This document shows, piece by piece, positions 1-8,513 of a stretch of 64,000 nt of DNA (position 1 is the stretch's first letter; the number at the start of each line of letters is the position of its first letter). The DNA comes from Candidatus Alloenteromonas pullistercoris (GTDB lineage Bacteria > Bacillota_I > Bacilli_A > RFN20 > CAG-826), in the NCBI GenBank assembly GCA_017694295.1, contig JADINA010000019.1:86983-150982 (forward strand), read 5' to 3'. Under the pieces are notes generated by a model. The model was not told the origin of the DNA. It worked only from the letters and a program-made list of their open reading frames with translations, and searched no databases. Both the position numbers and the translations under genes were made by a program.

Positions 1-321
1 CTTGGCACGGTGGCGAAAAACAAGGCGCTCGATCTATTGAGGAAGCGCAAATACGAATGCAATCTCGAGCTGCAAGAGGGGAAGGATGAAGGCGACCTCG
101 CCATCGACCAGAGCCCCTCGAATTCGTATTTGGCCTTTCGCGAGTATTGCCTATCCATCGTCGGTGAGGAAGACCTCTCCATCATCGAAAGGCATCTTCA
201 GCTCGGCGAGGGATTTGCCGAGATCGCGTCTAGCCTTGGGTTAACCGAATCCGGGGCCAAGACCAGATATCATCGGGCCCTTAGAAAGATTAGGGAAGAT
301 AGCGAGGAGGAAGGGAAATGA
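1..321 (+). CDS. ECF-type RNA polymerase sigma factor, C-terminal part
   Basis: The reading frame is open from the first base, so the 5' end lies outside the window. The visible 106 residues begin inside sigma region 2 (LGTVAKNKALDLLRKRK, the usual end of region 2.4) and finish with region 4, whose helix-turn-helix runs EIASSLGLTESGAKTRYHRA, as in sigma-70 family members of the ECF group. It would direct RNA polymerase to a small regulon. The stop codon overlaps the start of the next gene in an ATGA junction, so the two are translationally coupled; an ECF sigma is commonly paired this way with a membrane-bound regulator. Confidence 0.85.
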   Translation, partial: LGTVAKNKALDLLRKRKYECNLELQEGKDEGDLAIDQSPSNSYLAFREYCLSIVGEEDLSIIERHLQLGEGFAEIASSLGLTESGAKTRYHRALRKIREDSEEEGK

Positions 322-2633
322 GGAAAAAGGACGACGAGAAGCGCTTTCTTTCCCTCCATGCAAAGAAAATCGGCATGGGGGAGACGGAATTCGACTATTC
401 GCAGCTAGAGGTCGTTAAACCTGCTAAGCGCAAGAAGGCGCTTTGGCTTTTCCCCTCCTTGGGGGGCTCCTCTGCCGCCATGATCATCTTGGCGGTCGCC
501 CTTCCCATTTCCCTTTCCGGCAACTCCTCAAGCGGAACCAACCAGGGCCAAGCCTCGGTTCCGGCGATAAGCGATGGGGAGGAAGACCAAGACGCCGAAA
601 ACGAAAACACCCAGGTCCCCGGCGACCCGCTTCCCCCTTTACCAAGCGGGAAAAGGGAACGGATAGGCGATTTTGAAAACGTCCAGGTCGAATACGAATC
701 GAATCTTTATTTCGTTTCCGATGGGCTTACACTCGATTACATGGATGGCTCGGGGCGGCTTGTAAGCCAAAGCGACGTTGAGGTCGATTATGAGGAGTTT
801 TCCGCCGGGGTGCCGGGTACCTATGAGATAAAGGTATCCTCCGGCGAGCATTCCGCCTCCTATTCGGCCAATGTCATCGAATCCGAGGTCACCTTGATCT
901 CCGTTTCCTTCGACAAGGGTGCCTATTATGGGGAGGAAAAGCCCCTTCCAAGCGACTTCACCATCACCAAAACCCGAGACGACGGCTCGACTTCCATCTC
1001 GAAAAACTCCGAAGTCGGGCTTGATCTTTCCGCCTTTGAGCAAGGGGAGGTGACGGTTTACCTGAAGTCGAACCCCGAGTTCCGCGAGGTCGTCTTGACC
1101 CCAAGATTGCCCATAGAGGAGGTTTCCTTTTCCGGGGAGTGGGGCTGGAAAGAGGATTTCCACGATTACGGGATGCCCTTCGTCTTGGCTTTCACCGTCA
1201 ATCCCGATAATGTCTTCTCCATTTCCTATTACGACATCTTCCTTTCCGGGACCCCGGCGATGGAAGAGGATGGGGGAAGGCTCCATCTAAGCTTCGCCTC
1301 CACGACCCAAGACGCCTATTACGATCCCGCGACCAGGGTAATGTCCGTCACCGGGATCGCCGGGGATCCGCCGCTAGATTGCTTTATGGTCCCCCCGGGA
1401 TCGACTTCTTTCGAGGTGTATTCGAGCGAGCACGACTCAAGCCGCGACTACGTGGCCTTGGGCGGGTATATGGACGAGGAGACTTATAACCATATCCTCT
1501 ATGCCTTCGGCGACCTTTACCTCGATTCCGAGTTCGCCACCCCCTTCACCCTCGACACCCCGATACAGCAGGGGCAGATCTTATTCGGCAAAGCCGGGGG
1601 AAACGGGTCGTATAACGCCTATTTCCAAGGCTATTGGAGTTCATCGGTCGATTCGCCCTTCTCGGAAATCCGGCTTTACGTCGAGGGCGGGACCTTCGTC
1701 ACCTCCTCATTCAAAAATGAAAGGCCCTATTCGTATTCGCTAACCCCGACCGACCTCATACTCCGGCTTGGCGTGGGGCAATGCTATTTCCTTTCCCAAG
1801 ACGGGCAAAGGCTCGAATCCCGTTACCAAGGGGAGACGGTTTATTCCCTATCGAAGGTCGACTTGAGCGAAAAGGCGATTGTCACCTTCCTCCCCGACAT
1901 GCAACGTTACGCCTTAACCAAAGGGGAAACCCTCCCCGCCTATACGGTAGATGATGACGGCAAGTCGATGGAAATATATAACTATGGGGATTATGACGGC
2001 TCGCCGATATATGCCGACGCCTCCTTTTCCTGTTTCGTCTCGAGGGTCGACGTCTACACATACCTCGGCCATTATGGCGACGCGAAGGATTTCTATCTCA
2101 TCGGCTCAGGCTTAAGGTATGGGCTAAGCGACTCCCATGGCGAGTATTACGTAATCCGCTTCGAGGATTACAAGATGGTGGATTACGCCAAATTCGCCTT
2201 CAAGGGCCGCGAAGGTGATAAAAACGCCCTTAGCCTTGATTTTGCCATTTCGGGGGAAAAGGAAGCCTATGTCTACTATTCCTCCGGCTCCAGCTTTTTG
2301 GAAATAGATGGGCAGGCCACCAAATATAACCACGATTTCCTTTCCGGCTACCCCTTCGTTGGGACCTACCATACCAAGGAGGGGGAAGAAGCCAAGGTTA
2401 CCGATTATGGCACCATCGAGATAAAGCAAACCGATTCGACCGGCTACGAGTACGTCCATTCGATTTCCTTTTTGCTCACCTCCTACGACGAACTTAGCGG
2501 CAACGCCGGGCTAAGATGCTCCCACGAGGTTGGCTATGACGGGGGGATCGAGGTGTTCGAAACCGCTTTGACGATAGAAGATGGGCGTTATGCCTTCTCT
2601 TGCCTTGACAAAACCTACTTTCAGGATAAATAG
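318..2633 (+). CDS. large membrane-anchored protein, putative anti-sigma partner
   Basis: This 771-residue protein has a basic cytoplasmic N-terminus of about 40 residues, one hydrophobic segment at roughly 42-66 (ALWLFPSL, then AAMIILAVALPISL), a Ser/Asn/Gln-rich linker, and about 670 extracytoplasmic residues of beta-rich, Tyr- and Asp-rich sequence. It overlaps the sigma factor gene by 4 bp. Position and topology fit a membrane anti-sigma or signal sensor, with the short inner tail holding the sigma factor; this is inference, since I recognise no anti-sigma domain. The outer part matches no family I know. The start is fixed by the ATGA overlap and the GGAGGAAGG just upstream. Confidence 0.6.
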   Translation: MRKKDDEKRFLSLHAKKIGMGETEFDYSQLEVVKPAKRKKALWLFPSLGGSSAAMIILAVALPISLSGNSSSGTNQGQASVPAISDGEEDQDAENENTQVPGDPLPPLPSGKRERIGDFENVQVEYESNLYFVSDGLTLDYMDGSGRLVSQSDVEVDYEEFSAGVPGTYEIKVSSGEHSASYSANVIESEVTLISVSFDKGAYYGEEKPLPSDFTITKTRDDGSTSISKNSEVGLDLSAFEQGEVTVYLKSNPEFREVVLTPRLPIEEVSFSGEWGWKEDFHDYGMPFVLAFTVNPDNVFSISYYDIFLSGTPAMEEDGGRLHLSFASTTQDAYYDPATRVMSVTGIAGDPPLDCFMVPPGSTSFEVYSSEHDSSRDYVALGGYMDEETYNHILYAFGDLYLDSEFATPFTLDTPIQQGQILFGKAGGNGSYNAYFQGYWSSSVDSPFSEIRLYVEGGTFVTSSFKNERPYSYSLTPTDLILRLGVGQCYFLSQDGQRLESRYQGETVYSLSKVDLSEKAIVTFLPDMQRYALTKGETLPAYTVDDDGKSMEIYNYGDYDGSPIYADASFSCFVSRVDVYTYLGHYGDAKDFYLIGSGLRYGLSDSHGEYYVIRFEDYKMVDYAKFAFKGREGDKNALSLDFAISGEKEAYVYYSSGSSFLEIDGQATKYNHDFLSGYPFVGTYHTKEGEEAKVTDYGTIEIKQTDSTGYEYVHSISFLLTSYDELSGNAGLRCSHEVGYDGGIEVFETALTIEDGRYAFSCLDKTYFQDK

Positions 2634-2661
2634 GGCAAAGCATGCAAGTCATGGTTTTGTT

Positions 2662-2691
2662 TTGCCCATAAAAACGAAGGAAGCATATAAT
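2662..2691 (+). promoter_or_regulatory. sigma-A promoter of the esterase gene
   Basis: TTGCCC at 2662-2667, an 18-bp spacer, and TATAAT at 2686-2691. AAGGAGG follows at 2703-2709, 11 bp before the ATG at 2721. Confidence 0.6.
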
Positions 2692-2720
2692 ATGGGCGAA
2701 ACAAGGAGGCAAAGCGCGCA

Positions 2721-3536
2721 ATGGCTGTGCTCGAGGCTAATTTCTTCTCTTCGTGTCTAAAACGGACGGTGACCATGATGGTCATTTTGCCCGTGGACAA
2801 GTTCTCCTCTTACGACGAGGGGCTTGGAAAGGTTAAGCCCTTCAAGACCATCTATCTCCTCCATGGCCTATTGGGGGATCACCGCGATTGGCTTGATAAC
2901 GGGGCGATACGCCGGCTGGCCGAGGACCACGACCTCGCCGTCATCATGCCCTCCGGGGAAAACGCCTTTTACGTCGATTCAAGCGGGTTCGGCCATGACT
3001 ATGGGGAATTTATCGGCAAGGAGCTCGTGCAGATGAGCCGGCGGATGTTCCCCTTGTCCCATAAAAGGGAGGACACCTTCATCGCCGGGCTATCGATGGG
3101 CGGCTATGGAGCGGTGAGGAACGGCTTTAAGTATCTTAAGACGTTTAGCTACATCGGCTCCTTCTCCGGGGCCCTCCATTTCTTTGAGACTGCCCGGGAA
3201 AGCCCATTTGGGGCCAGCGATTCCTACATCGATAGGAAGAAGGCGGAGAAAAGCGACCTCAACCCCAAGGTTTGCTTAGACAAATTGCTTAAATCGGCCA
3301 AAGGCGACAAGTCGCTTTATCCCCATGTCTACCTTTCCTGCGGCGAGGAAGACGATTTGATGGAGGCCAACGTCATTTACCGCGATTACTTAAAGCAAAA
3401 GGGAATCGATGTCAAATGGCACACGATGCCCGGGGGCCACGAATGGGATGTTTGGCGCGCCGAGATAAGGAATTTCATCGATTTCCTGCCTCTTGGCCAA
3501 GCCAAGGCCGGAATCGGATCAGGCAACGTCAAATAG
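2721..3536 (+). CDS. alpha/beta hydrolase, esterase D / tributyrin esterase type
   Basis: 271 residues of the PF00756 esterase family, the group that includes lactococcal tributyrin esterase and S-formylglutathione hydrolase. The oxyanion-region HG lies near residue 48 (YLLHGLLGDHRDW). The nucleophile elbow is GLSMGG with Ser125, the acid is probably Asp211 or 212 in CGEEDDLM, and His240 sits in PGGHEWDVW. All triad members are therefore present. There is no signal peptide, so it is cytoplasmic and probably hydrolyses short-chain acyl or aryl esters. It has its own promoter and is closed by a strong terminator, so it is monocistronic. The exact substrate cannot be read from sequence. Confidence 0.85.
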   Translation: MAVLEANFFSSCLKRTVTMMVILPVDKFSSYDEGLGKVKPFKTIYLLHGLLGDHRDWLDNGAIRRLAEDHDLAVIMPSGENAFYVDSSGFGHDYGEFIGKELVQMSRRMFPLSHKREDTFIAGLSMGGYGAVRNGFKYLKTFSYIGSFSGALHFFETARESPFGASDSYIDRKKAEKSDLNPKVCLDKLLKSAKGDKSLYPHVYLSCGEEDDLMEANVIYRDYLKQKGIDVKWHTMPGGHEWDVWRAEIRNFIDFLPLGQAKAGIGSGNVK

Positions 3537-3543
3537 CCTCTTT

Positions 3544-3590
3544 GCCCGTAAAAGACGGTTATCCTTCCCTCTTTTGCGGGCTTTTTGTTT
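3544..3590 (+). terminator. Rho-independent terminator after the esterase gene
   Basis: A 12-bp stem joins GCCCGTAAAAGA to TCTTTTGCGGGC, with one G-T pair and a 14-nt loop, followed by TTTTTGTTT. Confidence 0.85.
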
Positions 3591-3877
3591 AGGTTTGCAT
3601 TGTTTTTTTGATTAGCGCAATATCCGAACGGTTTTTAATATCTTGGCAAAGGGGATGAAAATTGCACCTAATACTGCTCAAAGCCTTTTGCGTATTCAAA
3701 CGGCCGCGCCTAGCTTAATGGAAAAGGAAAGGCAATGGGCCACCAAAGCGATTTTGGTTAATATCCAAATGGTTTCCTTTCGCGTTGATTCAAATGCCTA
3801 ATGCCTATTAAGCGAAACTTGGCCGCCAAGGCTTCGAATGGCGGCAACCCATGTCTAAACCTTTGGACTATTTGAAT
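3591..3877. other. gene-free stretch before the first ATPase cassette
   Basis: I see no coding region here. It is more AT-rich than its neighbours and contains AATATCC-A-A/T-GGTTT twice (near 3619 and 3758). It probably belongs to the ATPase cassette's non-coding flank. Confidence 0.4.
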
Positions 3878-3989
3878 GGAAAAATGTGATAATTGCCTGC
3901 GTTAACCCAGGAAAAATGTGATAATCACCAATGATTAGGTAGGAAAAATGTGATTTTTAATTAAATTTTGTTTGGAAAAATGTGATAAT
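3878..3989. repeat. four 32-bp-spaced iterons upstream of the ATPase gene
   Basis: The 16-mer GGAAAAATGTGATAAT occurs at 3878, 3910, 3942 (last bases TTTT) and 3974, exactly 32 bp apart each time. The sequence between the cores is not conserved. Each core contains TGTGATAAT, which resembles an extended -10 element. The last copy ends 24 bp before the ATPase ATG. Regular spacing of three helical turns would place bound protein on one face of the DNA; an autoregulatory operator is the simplest reading. Confidence 0.85.
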
Positions 3990-4013
3990 TGTCATAACTT
4001 GGAGGGCTTGCCG

Positions 4014-5396
4014 ATGCTGAAAAGGAAAATCGACGACGTATTGCTTAACTGGAAAAAAGGGGAAGAAAGACTGCCTTTGATCGTTAAGGGGGCTCGGCAA
4101 ATCGGCAAAACGTTTTCCATACGCCGCTTCGGGCAAACTTCCTATAAACGGTTCATTGAGGTGAATTTCATTCTCCAAAGGCAATTTCGCGACATATTCA
4201 ACGACGGCTTTGAGGTCGATTCCATATTGCGCAACATGACTTTGCACGACCCCACCCTTTCTTTCGATGCCGGTGAAACCTTGATTTTCTTCGACGAAAT
4301 CCAAGCTTGCCCCGATTGCGCGACGAGTTTGAAATCCTTCAAGCTTGATGGCCGATTTGACGTGATCTGCTCCGGTTCCCTTATGGGATTGAACTACTCC
4401 CAAATCGAATCCAATAGCGTCGGCTACAAGCAGGATTACCTCATGCAATCTCTTGATTTTGAGGAGTTCCTTTGGGCAAAGGGTTATAAGGATGAGATCA
4501 TTGAGGACATGTATGCGTCCATGGTGGAGGTAAGGCCGCTTTCAAAGGTCTTGCTCGAGGTCATGGCGGAAAACTTCCGGGAATATATGGTGCTAGGGGG
4601 GATGCCTTCGGTCATCGATTCCTTCATCGAAAAGCGGAACTTTTCCGGCGCGTTGGCCATTCAACGCCAATTGCTTCTTGATTATGAGGAGGATATAACC
4701 AAGTACGCTTTGGGTCTTGACCATGGGAAAATCTTAAGCGTCTACCGGAAGATACCGGTTTTCCTTGGGAAGGAGAATAAAAAATTCCAAATTACCAAAG
4801 TCGCCCACGGCGCCCGCCTTCGCGAATACGAAGGAGTCGTTGATTGGCTTAAGGATGCCGGCATCGTCAACGTTTGTCATTGCCTTTCCGAGCCGAAATT
4901 GCCCTTAAAGGGAAATTACCGACCCGATGTTTTCAAATTGTACTTTGCCGATACCGGGCTTCTCATCGCCTCGCTTGACGACGAAGCCCAGGATGACCTT
5001 CGAAACAATAGGAACTTCAATACGTATAAGGGCGCGATTTACGAAAACGCCATCGGCGAGGCGCTTTCAAAACAAGGGTATGGGCTATACTTCTATCGAA
5101 ACGAAAAATCCACTTTGGAAATCGACTTCCTGCTCCGCGACGCCTCGTCCCTCGTTCCGGTTGAGGTCAAAGCCAACGACGGGCCGACTGCCTCTTTGAA
5201 TAAGCTAATCGATTCTCCTTTGTTCGAAGACGTCGAATACGGGATCAAGCTTGGAAACAAGAACATCGGCTGGAACGGCCGCTTCTTCACCTTCCCTTAT
5301 TTCCTTTCCTTCTTGCTTAAGCGTTTTCTGAAGCAGGGGCAAAGCGTATATAATCGCTTGGAGGATGGTTTATGGATTGCTACGAAGAATCGTTAA
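4014..5396 (+). CDS. AAA_14 / DUF4143 family ATPase (copy 1)
   Basis: 460 residues. The N-terminal AAA domain has Walker A GARQIGKT (26-33) and Walker B FFDEIQ (92-97). The C-terminal DUF4143 part has LYFADTGLL and a PD-(D/E)XK-like core, LEIDFLL followed by VPVEVKA, so D and E-x-K are kept. These ATPases are widespread in anaerobes and have no settled function. I chose ATG 4014 because GGAGGG precedes it by 7 bp; an upstream TTG would lie inside the last iteron. The closest relative here is the protein at 46000. The reading frame runs 25 bp into the malic enzyme gene and reads through its promoter, so the C-terminus looks acquired on insertion. Confidence 0.85.
   Translation: MLKRKIDDVLLNWKKGEERLPLIVKGARQIGKTFSIRRFGQTSYKRFIEVNFILQRQFRDIFNDGFEVDSILRNMTLHDPTLSFDAGETLIFFDEIQACPDCATSLKSFKLDGRFDVICSGSLMGLNYSQIESNSVGYKQDYLMQSLDFEEFLWAKGYKDEIIEDMYASMVEVRPLSKVLLEVMAENFREYMVLGGMPSVIDSFIEKRNFSGALAIQRQLLLDYEEDITKYALGLDHGKILSVYRKIPVFLGKENKKFQITKVAHGARLREYEGVVDWLKDAGIVNVCHCLSEPKLPLKGNYRPDVFKLYFADTGLLIASLDDEAQDDLRNNRNFNTYKGAIYENAIGEALSKQGYGLYFYRNEKSTLEIDFLLRDASSLVPVEVKANDGPTASLNKLIDSPLFEDVEYGIKLGNKNIGWNGRFFTFPYFLSFLLKRFLKQGQSVYNRLEDGLWIATKNR
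5349..5364 (+). promoter_or_regulatory. -10 element and ribosome binding site of the malic enzyme gene
   Basis: TATAAT at 5349-5354 and GGAGG at 5360-5364, 7 bp before ATG 5372. Both lie inside the last codons of the upstream ATPase frame. No good -35 is visible. Confidence 0.5.
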
Positions 5397-6532
5397 AGCG
5401 GCATAAGGAGTGGGGCGGGAAGATCGAGACGAAGGTCCGTTCTCCATTAAATTCCCAGGAAGAGCTTTCCCTCGCCTACACGCCCGGGGTCGCCTCCAGC
5501 TGCCTTTGTATCGCCTCCGACCCGAAGATGGCCTACTCGCTTACCAGAAAATGGAACAGCGTCGCCGTCATCACCGACGGCTCGGCCGTATTGGGGCTAG
5601 GCAACATCGGAGCGCTGGCGGCCATGCCGGTGATGGAGGGGAAATGCGCTCTTTTTAAGCGCTTTGGGGGAGTAGACGCCATCCCCATCTGCCTTTCCAC
5701 CCAGGATAGCGAGCAGATCATCTCATCCATCAAGGCCATCGCCCCGAGCTTTGGGGGCATAAACCTCGAGGACATCGCCTCCCCGCGCTGCTTCGAGATC
5801 GAAAAGGCCCTTCAGGAGCAGCTTGACATCCCCGTTTTCCATGACGACCAGCACGGCACGGCCATCGCCGTGGGGGCCGCTTTGCTTAACGCCCTTAAGC
5901 TTGCCAAAAAGCGGCTAGAGGACGTTAAAATCGTCATTAACGGCCCCGGGGCGGCCGGGACCGCGATCGCCATCTTCCTGCTTTCCCTTGGGGCGAGGCA
6001 TATCCTGGTCTGCGGATTAAACGGCATCCTTAGCCCCGATGATCCAACGCTCAGCCCATCCGCCCTTAACCTTGCTCAAAAGACCAACCCCGAATGCCGA
6101 AAAGGCGATTTGGCCAAGGCAATGCGGGGCTCCGACGTCTTCATCGGCGTCTCCGGACCCAACTGCGTTACCCCCGAGATGGTTAAAAGCATGAACGGCG
6201 AAAGCATCGTCTTCCCCCTGGCCAACCCCGTCCCCGAGATTTCCTTTGAGCAAGCTAAGCTATCCGGGGCCTATATCGTCGGGACCGGCTCAAGCGCCTA
6301 TCCAAACCAAATAAACAACGTCTTGGCCTTCCCTGGGCTATTCAGGGGCGCGCTTGACGCAAGGGCGAAAAGGATAAGCGAAAGGATGCAAAAAGCCGCT
6401 TGTTTGGCTCTTTCCTCCTATTTGGAGCCGAGTATAGACCGAATTTTGCCTAGCCCCCTTGATGAAGGCGTCCATAAGGCGGTCGCGAAAATGGTATGCG
6501 AGGAGGCGAAGAGGGAGGAAAAAGGCGATTGA
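5372..6532 (+). CDS. NAD(P)-dependent malic enzyme
   Basis: 386 residues, the length of the short bacterial malic enzymes (YtsJ/MaeA group). It oxidatively decarboxylates malate to pyruvate. The malic N-domain has YTPGVA and TDGSAVLGLGNIG. The metal site is in VFHDDQHGTAIA, and the NAD(P)-binding Rossmann turn is INGPGAAGTAIA. Tyr and Lys catalytic residues lie in the conserved blocks. The protein supplies pyruvate and reducing power next to the lactate dehydrogenase encoded at 54.3 kb. Its promoter lies within the end of the preceding ATPase gene. The cofactor (NAD or NADP) cannot be assigned with certainty. Confidence 0.92.
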   Translation: MDCYEESLKRHKEWGGKIETKVRSPLNSQEELSLAYTPGVASSCLCIASDPKMAYSLTRKWNSVAVITDGSAVLGLGNIGALAAMPVMEGKCALFKRFGGVDAIPICLSTQDSEQIISSIKAIAPSFGGINLEDIASPRCFEIEKALQEQLDIPVFHDDQHGTAIAVGAALLNALKLAKKRLEDVKIVINGPGAAGTAIAIFLLSLGARHILVCGLNGILSPDDPTLSPSALNLAQKTNPECRKGDLAKAMRGSDVFIGVSGPNCVTPEMVKSMNGESIVFPLANPVPEISFEQAKLSGAYIVGTGSSAYPNQINNVLAFPGLFRGALDARAKRISERMQKAACLALSSYLEPSIDRILPSPLDEGVHKAVAKMVCEEAKREEKGD

Positions 6533-6579
6533 CCTTGAAGCGACCTTAAAGAATACAATCCGCCCAGGAGGTTAAGGAC

Positions 6580-7194
6580 ATGAAGGCAATATTGATCAAC
6601 GGTAGCCCCCGGATCGGCGGGAATTGCTCAATTGCCCTAAGCCAAGCAAGGCAAATATTCGAGCGCGAGGGCGTTGAGGTCAAACTTTATGAGCTTGGGG
6701 GAAAAGACATCCACGGCTGCATCGCCTGCTCTTCCTGCCGCAAAAGCGGATACTGTGTCTTCAACGACTTGGTAAACCAGATCGCCGACGACTTCAAAGA
6801 CGCCGACGGGATGCTAGTCGCCTCCCCGGTTTATTTTGCTTCGGCCAACGGGTCGCTTTTGTCGCTAATGCAACGGCTATTCTACTCCACCCCCTATAGC
6901 AAGAAATTCAAGGTCGGGGCCGGAGTCGCCGTCGCCAGGAGGGCCGGGGCCGTCTCCACCTTCGAGCAAATAAACCGCTTCTACTCGATTTCCGAGATGC
7001 CAATCGCCACCAGCAACTACTGGAACGACGTCTTCGGGCGGGAAAAGGGCGAGGCGAAGGAGGATAAGGAAGGCATGGCCGTCATGGATAACCTCGCTCA
7101 CAACATGGTTTACCTAATGCGGGCCATAGCCGAGGAAAAGAAGCGTTCAAAGGTGCCTCAGACCAAGCGGGCAACGACCAATTTCATTCGTTAA
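6580..7194 (+). CDS. NADPH-dependent FMN reductase / iron-sulfur flavoprotein family
   Basis: 204 residues of the flavodoxin-like fold. The FMN phosphate loop is NGSPRIGGNCS near the N-terminus, and the Cys cluster CIACSSCRKSGYC is typical of the iron-sulfur flavoprotein branch. SPVYFASANGSLLSLMQR provides the second flavin-contact block. It likely transfers electrons from NAD(P)H via FMN to an unknown acceptor. TTGACC at 6529 and TACAAT at 6554 (19-bp spacer) give a weak promoter; AGGAGG lies about 8 bp before the ATG. It is monocistronic. Because the Cys spacing differs from the Methanosarcina Isf type, an Fe-S cluster is possible but not certain. Confidence 0.85.
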   Translation: MKAILINGSPRIGGNCSIALSQARQIFEREGVEVKLYELGGKDIHGCIACSSCRKSGYCVFNDLVNQIADDFKDADGMLVASPVYFASANGSLLSLMQRLFYSTPYSKKFKVGAGVAVARRAGAVSTFEQINRFYSISEMPIATSNYWNDVFGREKGEAKEDKEGMAVMDNLAHNMVYLMRAIAEEKKRSKVPQTKRATTNFIR

Positions 7195-7247
7195 AGTAAA
7201 GTTGTAAGATTAGTTCCAATCGGGGTTTTGTGGGAAAAAATAGGTGT

Positions 7248-7280
7248 TTGACAAGCGCCTTATTCCTGCTAACCTATACT
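7248..7280 (+). promoter_or_regulatory. promoter of a candidate small RNA
   Basis: A consensus TTGACA at 7248-7253, then TAACCT at 7270-7275 (16-bp spacer), overlapping TATACT at 7275-7280. There is no start codon or coding frame downstream before the terminator. Confidence 0.55.
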
Positions 7281-7281
7281 T

Positions 7282-7413
7282 GCCGAAGGGCAGCCTCAAC
7301 CCGTGATTATCCTCGATACCCTCGGCCGTTAGTGGCAGCGAGTTTGCGGACGCACGCTTGCTGCTTGCACTAGCCAAAAGACGGATTTCCACCAAAAATG
7401 GAAGTCCGTTTTT
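7282..7413 (+). ncRNA. candidate structured small RNA with terminator
   Basis: A ~132-nt segment between two convergent genes has its own promoter and ends in an intrinsic terminator. Hairpin 1 pairs GCCGA-GGG (7282-7290) with CCCTCGGC (7319-7326). Hairpin 2 pairs TAGTG and GCAGC (7330-7339) with GCTGC and CACTA (7360-7372). The terminator pairs ACGGATTTCC (7381-7390) with GGAAGTCCGT (7400-7409) and ends in T5. I could not match it to SRP RNA, tmRNA or RNase P RNA; a divergent 6S-like RNA is possible. The terminator may also serve the gene on the other strand. Confidence 0.5.
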
Positions 7414-7440
7414 CGTTATCGGGGATAAACCTACTTGGCC

Positions 7441-8418
7441 TTAACGCTTTACCTCGATCGCCTTAGCCCCGGCTTGGGTCAGGATGTCGATGAGCTCTTT
7501 GTTGCTGCTGATAAGCAGGAAATTGACGCCGATATGGCGGTGGAGGCTTGCCAATAGGTCGGCTAGGCGAATCAGCCCCTCGCCTTCTAAGCCAATCTCC
7601 GGGTATTCGCAATAGACGTAGCCGCCTTTTTCCATTGCTTGGCTGCGGAAGGCCTTAAGCAAGGCGAAGAAGGTCTTATCCCCTTCAAAGAGGGCCTCCA
7701 AAGGCAATTCCTCGTCATTAAGGCAGGCCGCCCCGGATTCTGAGACGGCAAAAGGGGTCGAGAGTTTGAACTCGCGCTCAATATCCTCGCTTCCATAATG
7801 GCCATAGCCTTCCCCTTCTTTTGCTTGGAAATAGGCTTCAACCGGGGAGACGGCCCCTTCGTTCCTAAAGGAGGCAAGATCGATGACCTTCCCGACCACC
7901 AAACCGCTTTCGCCTTCGCGACTTGGGTAGATAAGCGCCTTTTTGCCGCGAATATCAATCGCGATGCGCGTATTCTTCGTCAAGGCAAGCCTGGCTTTGG
8001 GCAAGGACTTAAGCGTTTTCTCGAAAAGCGAGTCGAAGCTCCAAAGGGACTCGATGTCGGAAGAAAAAAGAAGGGAGAGGGCCTGCTCGAGCTTAGCCTC
8101 GTCAAGGAAACCCACCTCGGATTCCTTAATCGCCCTACCAAAATCCTTTTCCCCGTTTGCTTGGAGCAGAAAGGAGTCGCTTGCCTTCCGTAAGGCCTTT
8201 AAGTCGCCCTTGTCCTTGGCGTAGTAGTGGACCAAGGCCCTAATGGCCTGCAGCGAGGCAATACGACGCTTCCCCGCTTCGTCAAATAGGCTATCGAGGG
8301 AGGCTTTGGCTAGTTGCCCAATCGCCTCCTTGCCTCCCTCCCCATGGAATATGGAGATTCCGCCAAGATCATAAGTAGCTTCGTCTAAGAAGCTTAGGGA
8401 TTCGACTTTAAGTTCCAT
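7441..8418 (-). CDS. degenerate AAA_15/AAA_21-like protein
   Basis: 325 residues. The layout resembles a small SMC/RecF-like ATPase, with an N-terminal strand-turn (LKVESLSFLDEATYDLGGIS) where the Walker A should follow and a C-terminal block (YVYCEYPEIGLEGEGLIRLA, then LLISSNKELID) shaped like the Walker B / D-loop / 'THS' end. The P-loop position reads HGEGGKEA, without G-K-S/T, and the Walker B Asp is replaced by C-E-Y. It is therefore probably not an active ATPase. It may be a structural or regulatory relative, or may have lost function. No operon partner is adjacent. The family call rests on pattern only. Confidence 0.45.
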   Translation of the reverse strand: MELKVESLSFLDEATYDLGGISIFHGEGGKEAIGQLAKASLDSLFDEAGKRRIASLQAIRALVHYYAKDKGDLKALRKASDSFLLQANGEKDFGRAIKESEVGFLDEAKLEQALSLLFSSDIESLWSFDSLFEKTLKSLPKARLALTKNTRIAIDIRGKKALIYPSREGESGLVVGKVIDLASFRNEGAVSPVEAYFQAKEGEGYGHYGSEDIEREFKLSTPFAVSESGAACLNDEELPLEALFEGDKTFFALLKAFRSQAMEKGGYVYCEYPEIGLEGEGLIRLADLLASLHRHIGVNFLLISSNKELIDILTQAGAKAIEVKR

Positions 8419-8513
8419 GCGCTTTGTCCGTTTCGTTTCCGCTAGATTGTACTATAGAAAAGGAAACAATGGGCAAACAATTGCAAGATTCCTTCTATAT
8501 TGGAAGAAACCTT

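Noticed and set aside
639..1286. 215-codon minus-strand frame inside the membrane protein gene
   Set aside because: It is antisense to a coupled sigma/anti-sigma-type gene pair and has no recognisable domain.
7282..7413. SRP RNA, tmRNA or RNase P RNA
   Set aside because: None of the invariant sequences of these RNAs could be found. Only the general label of candidate small RNA is kept.
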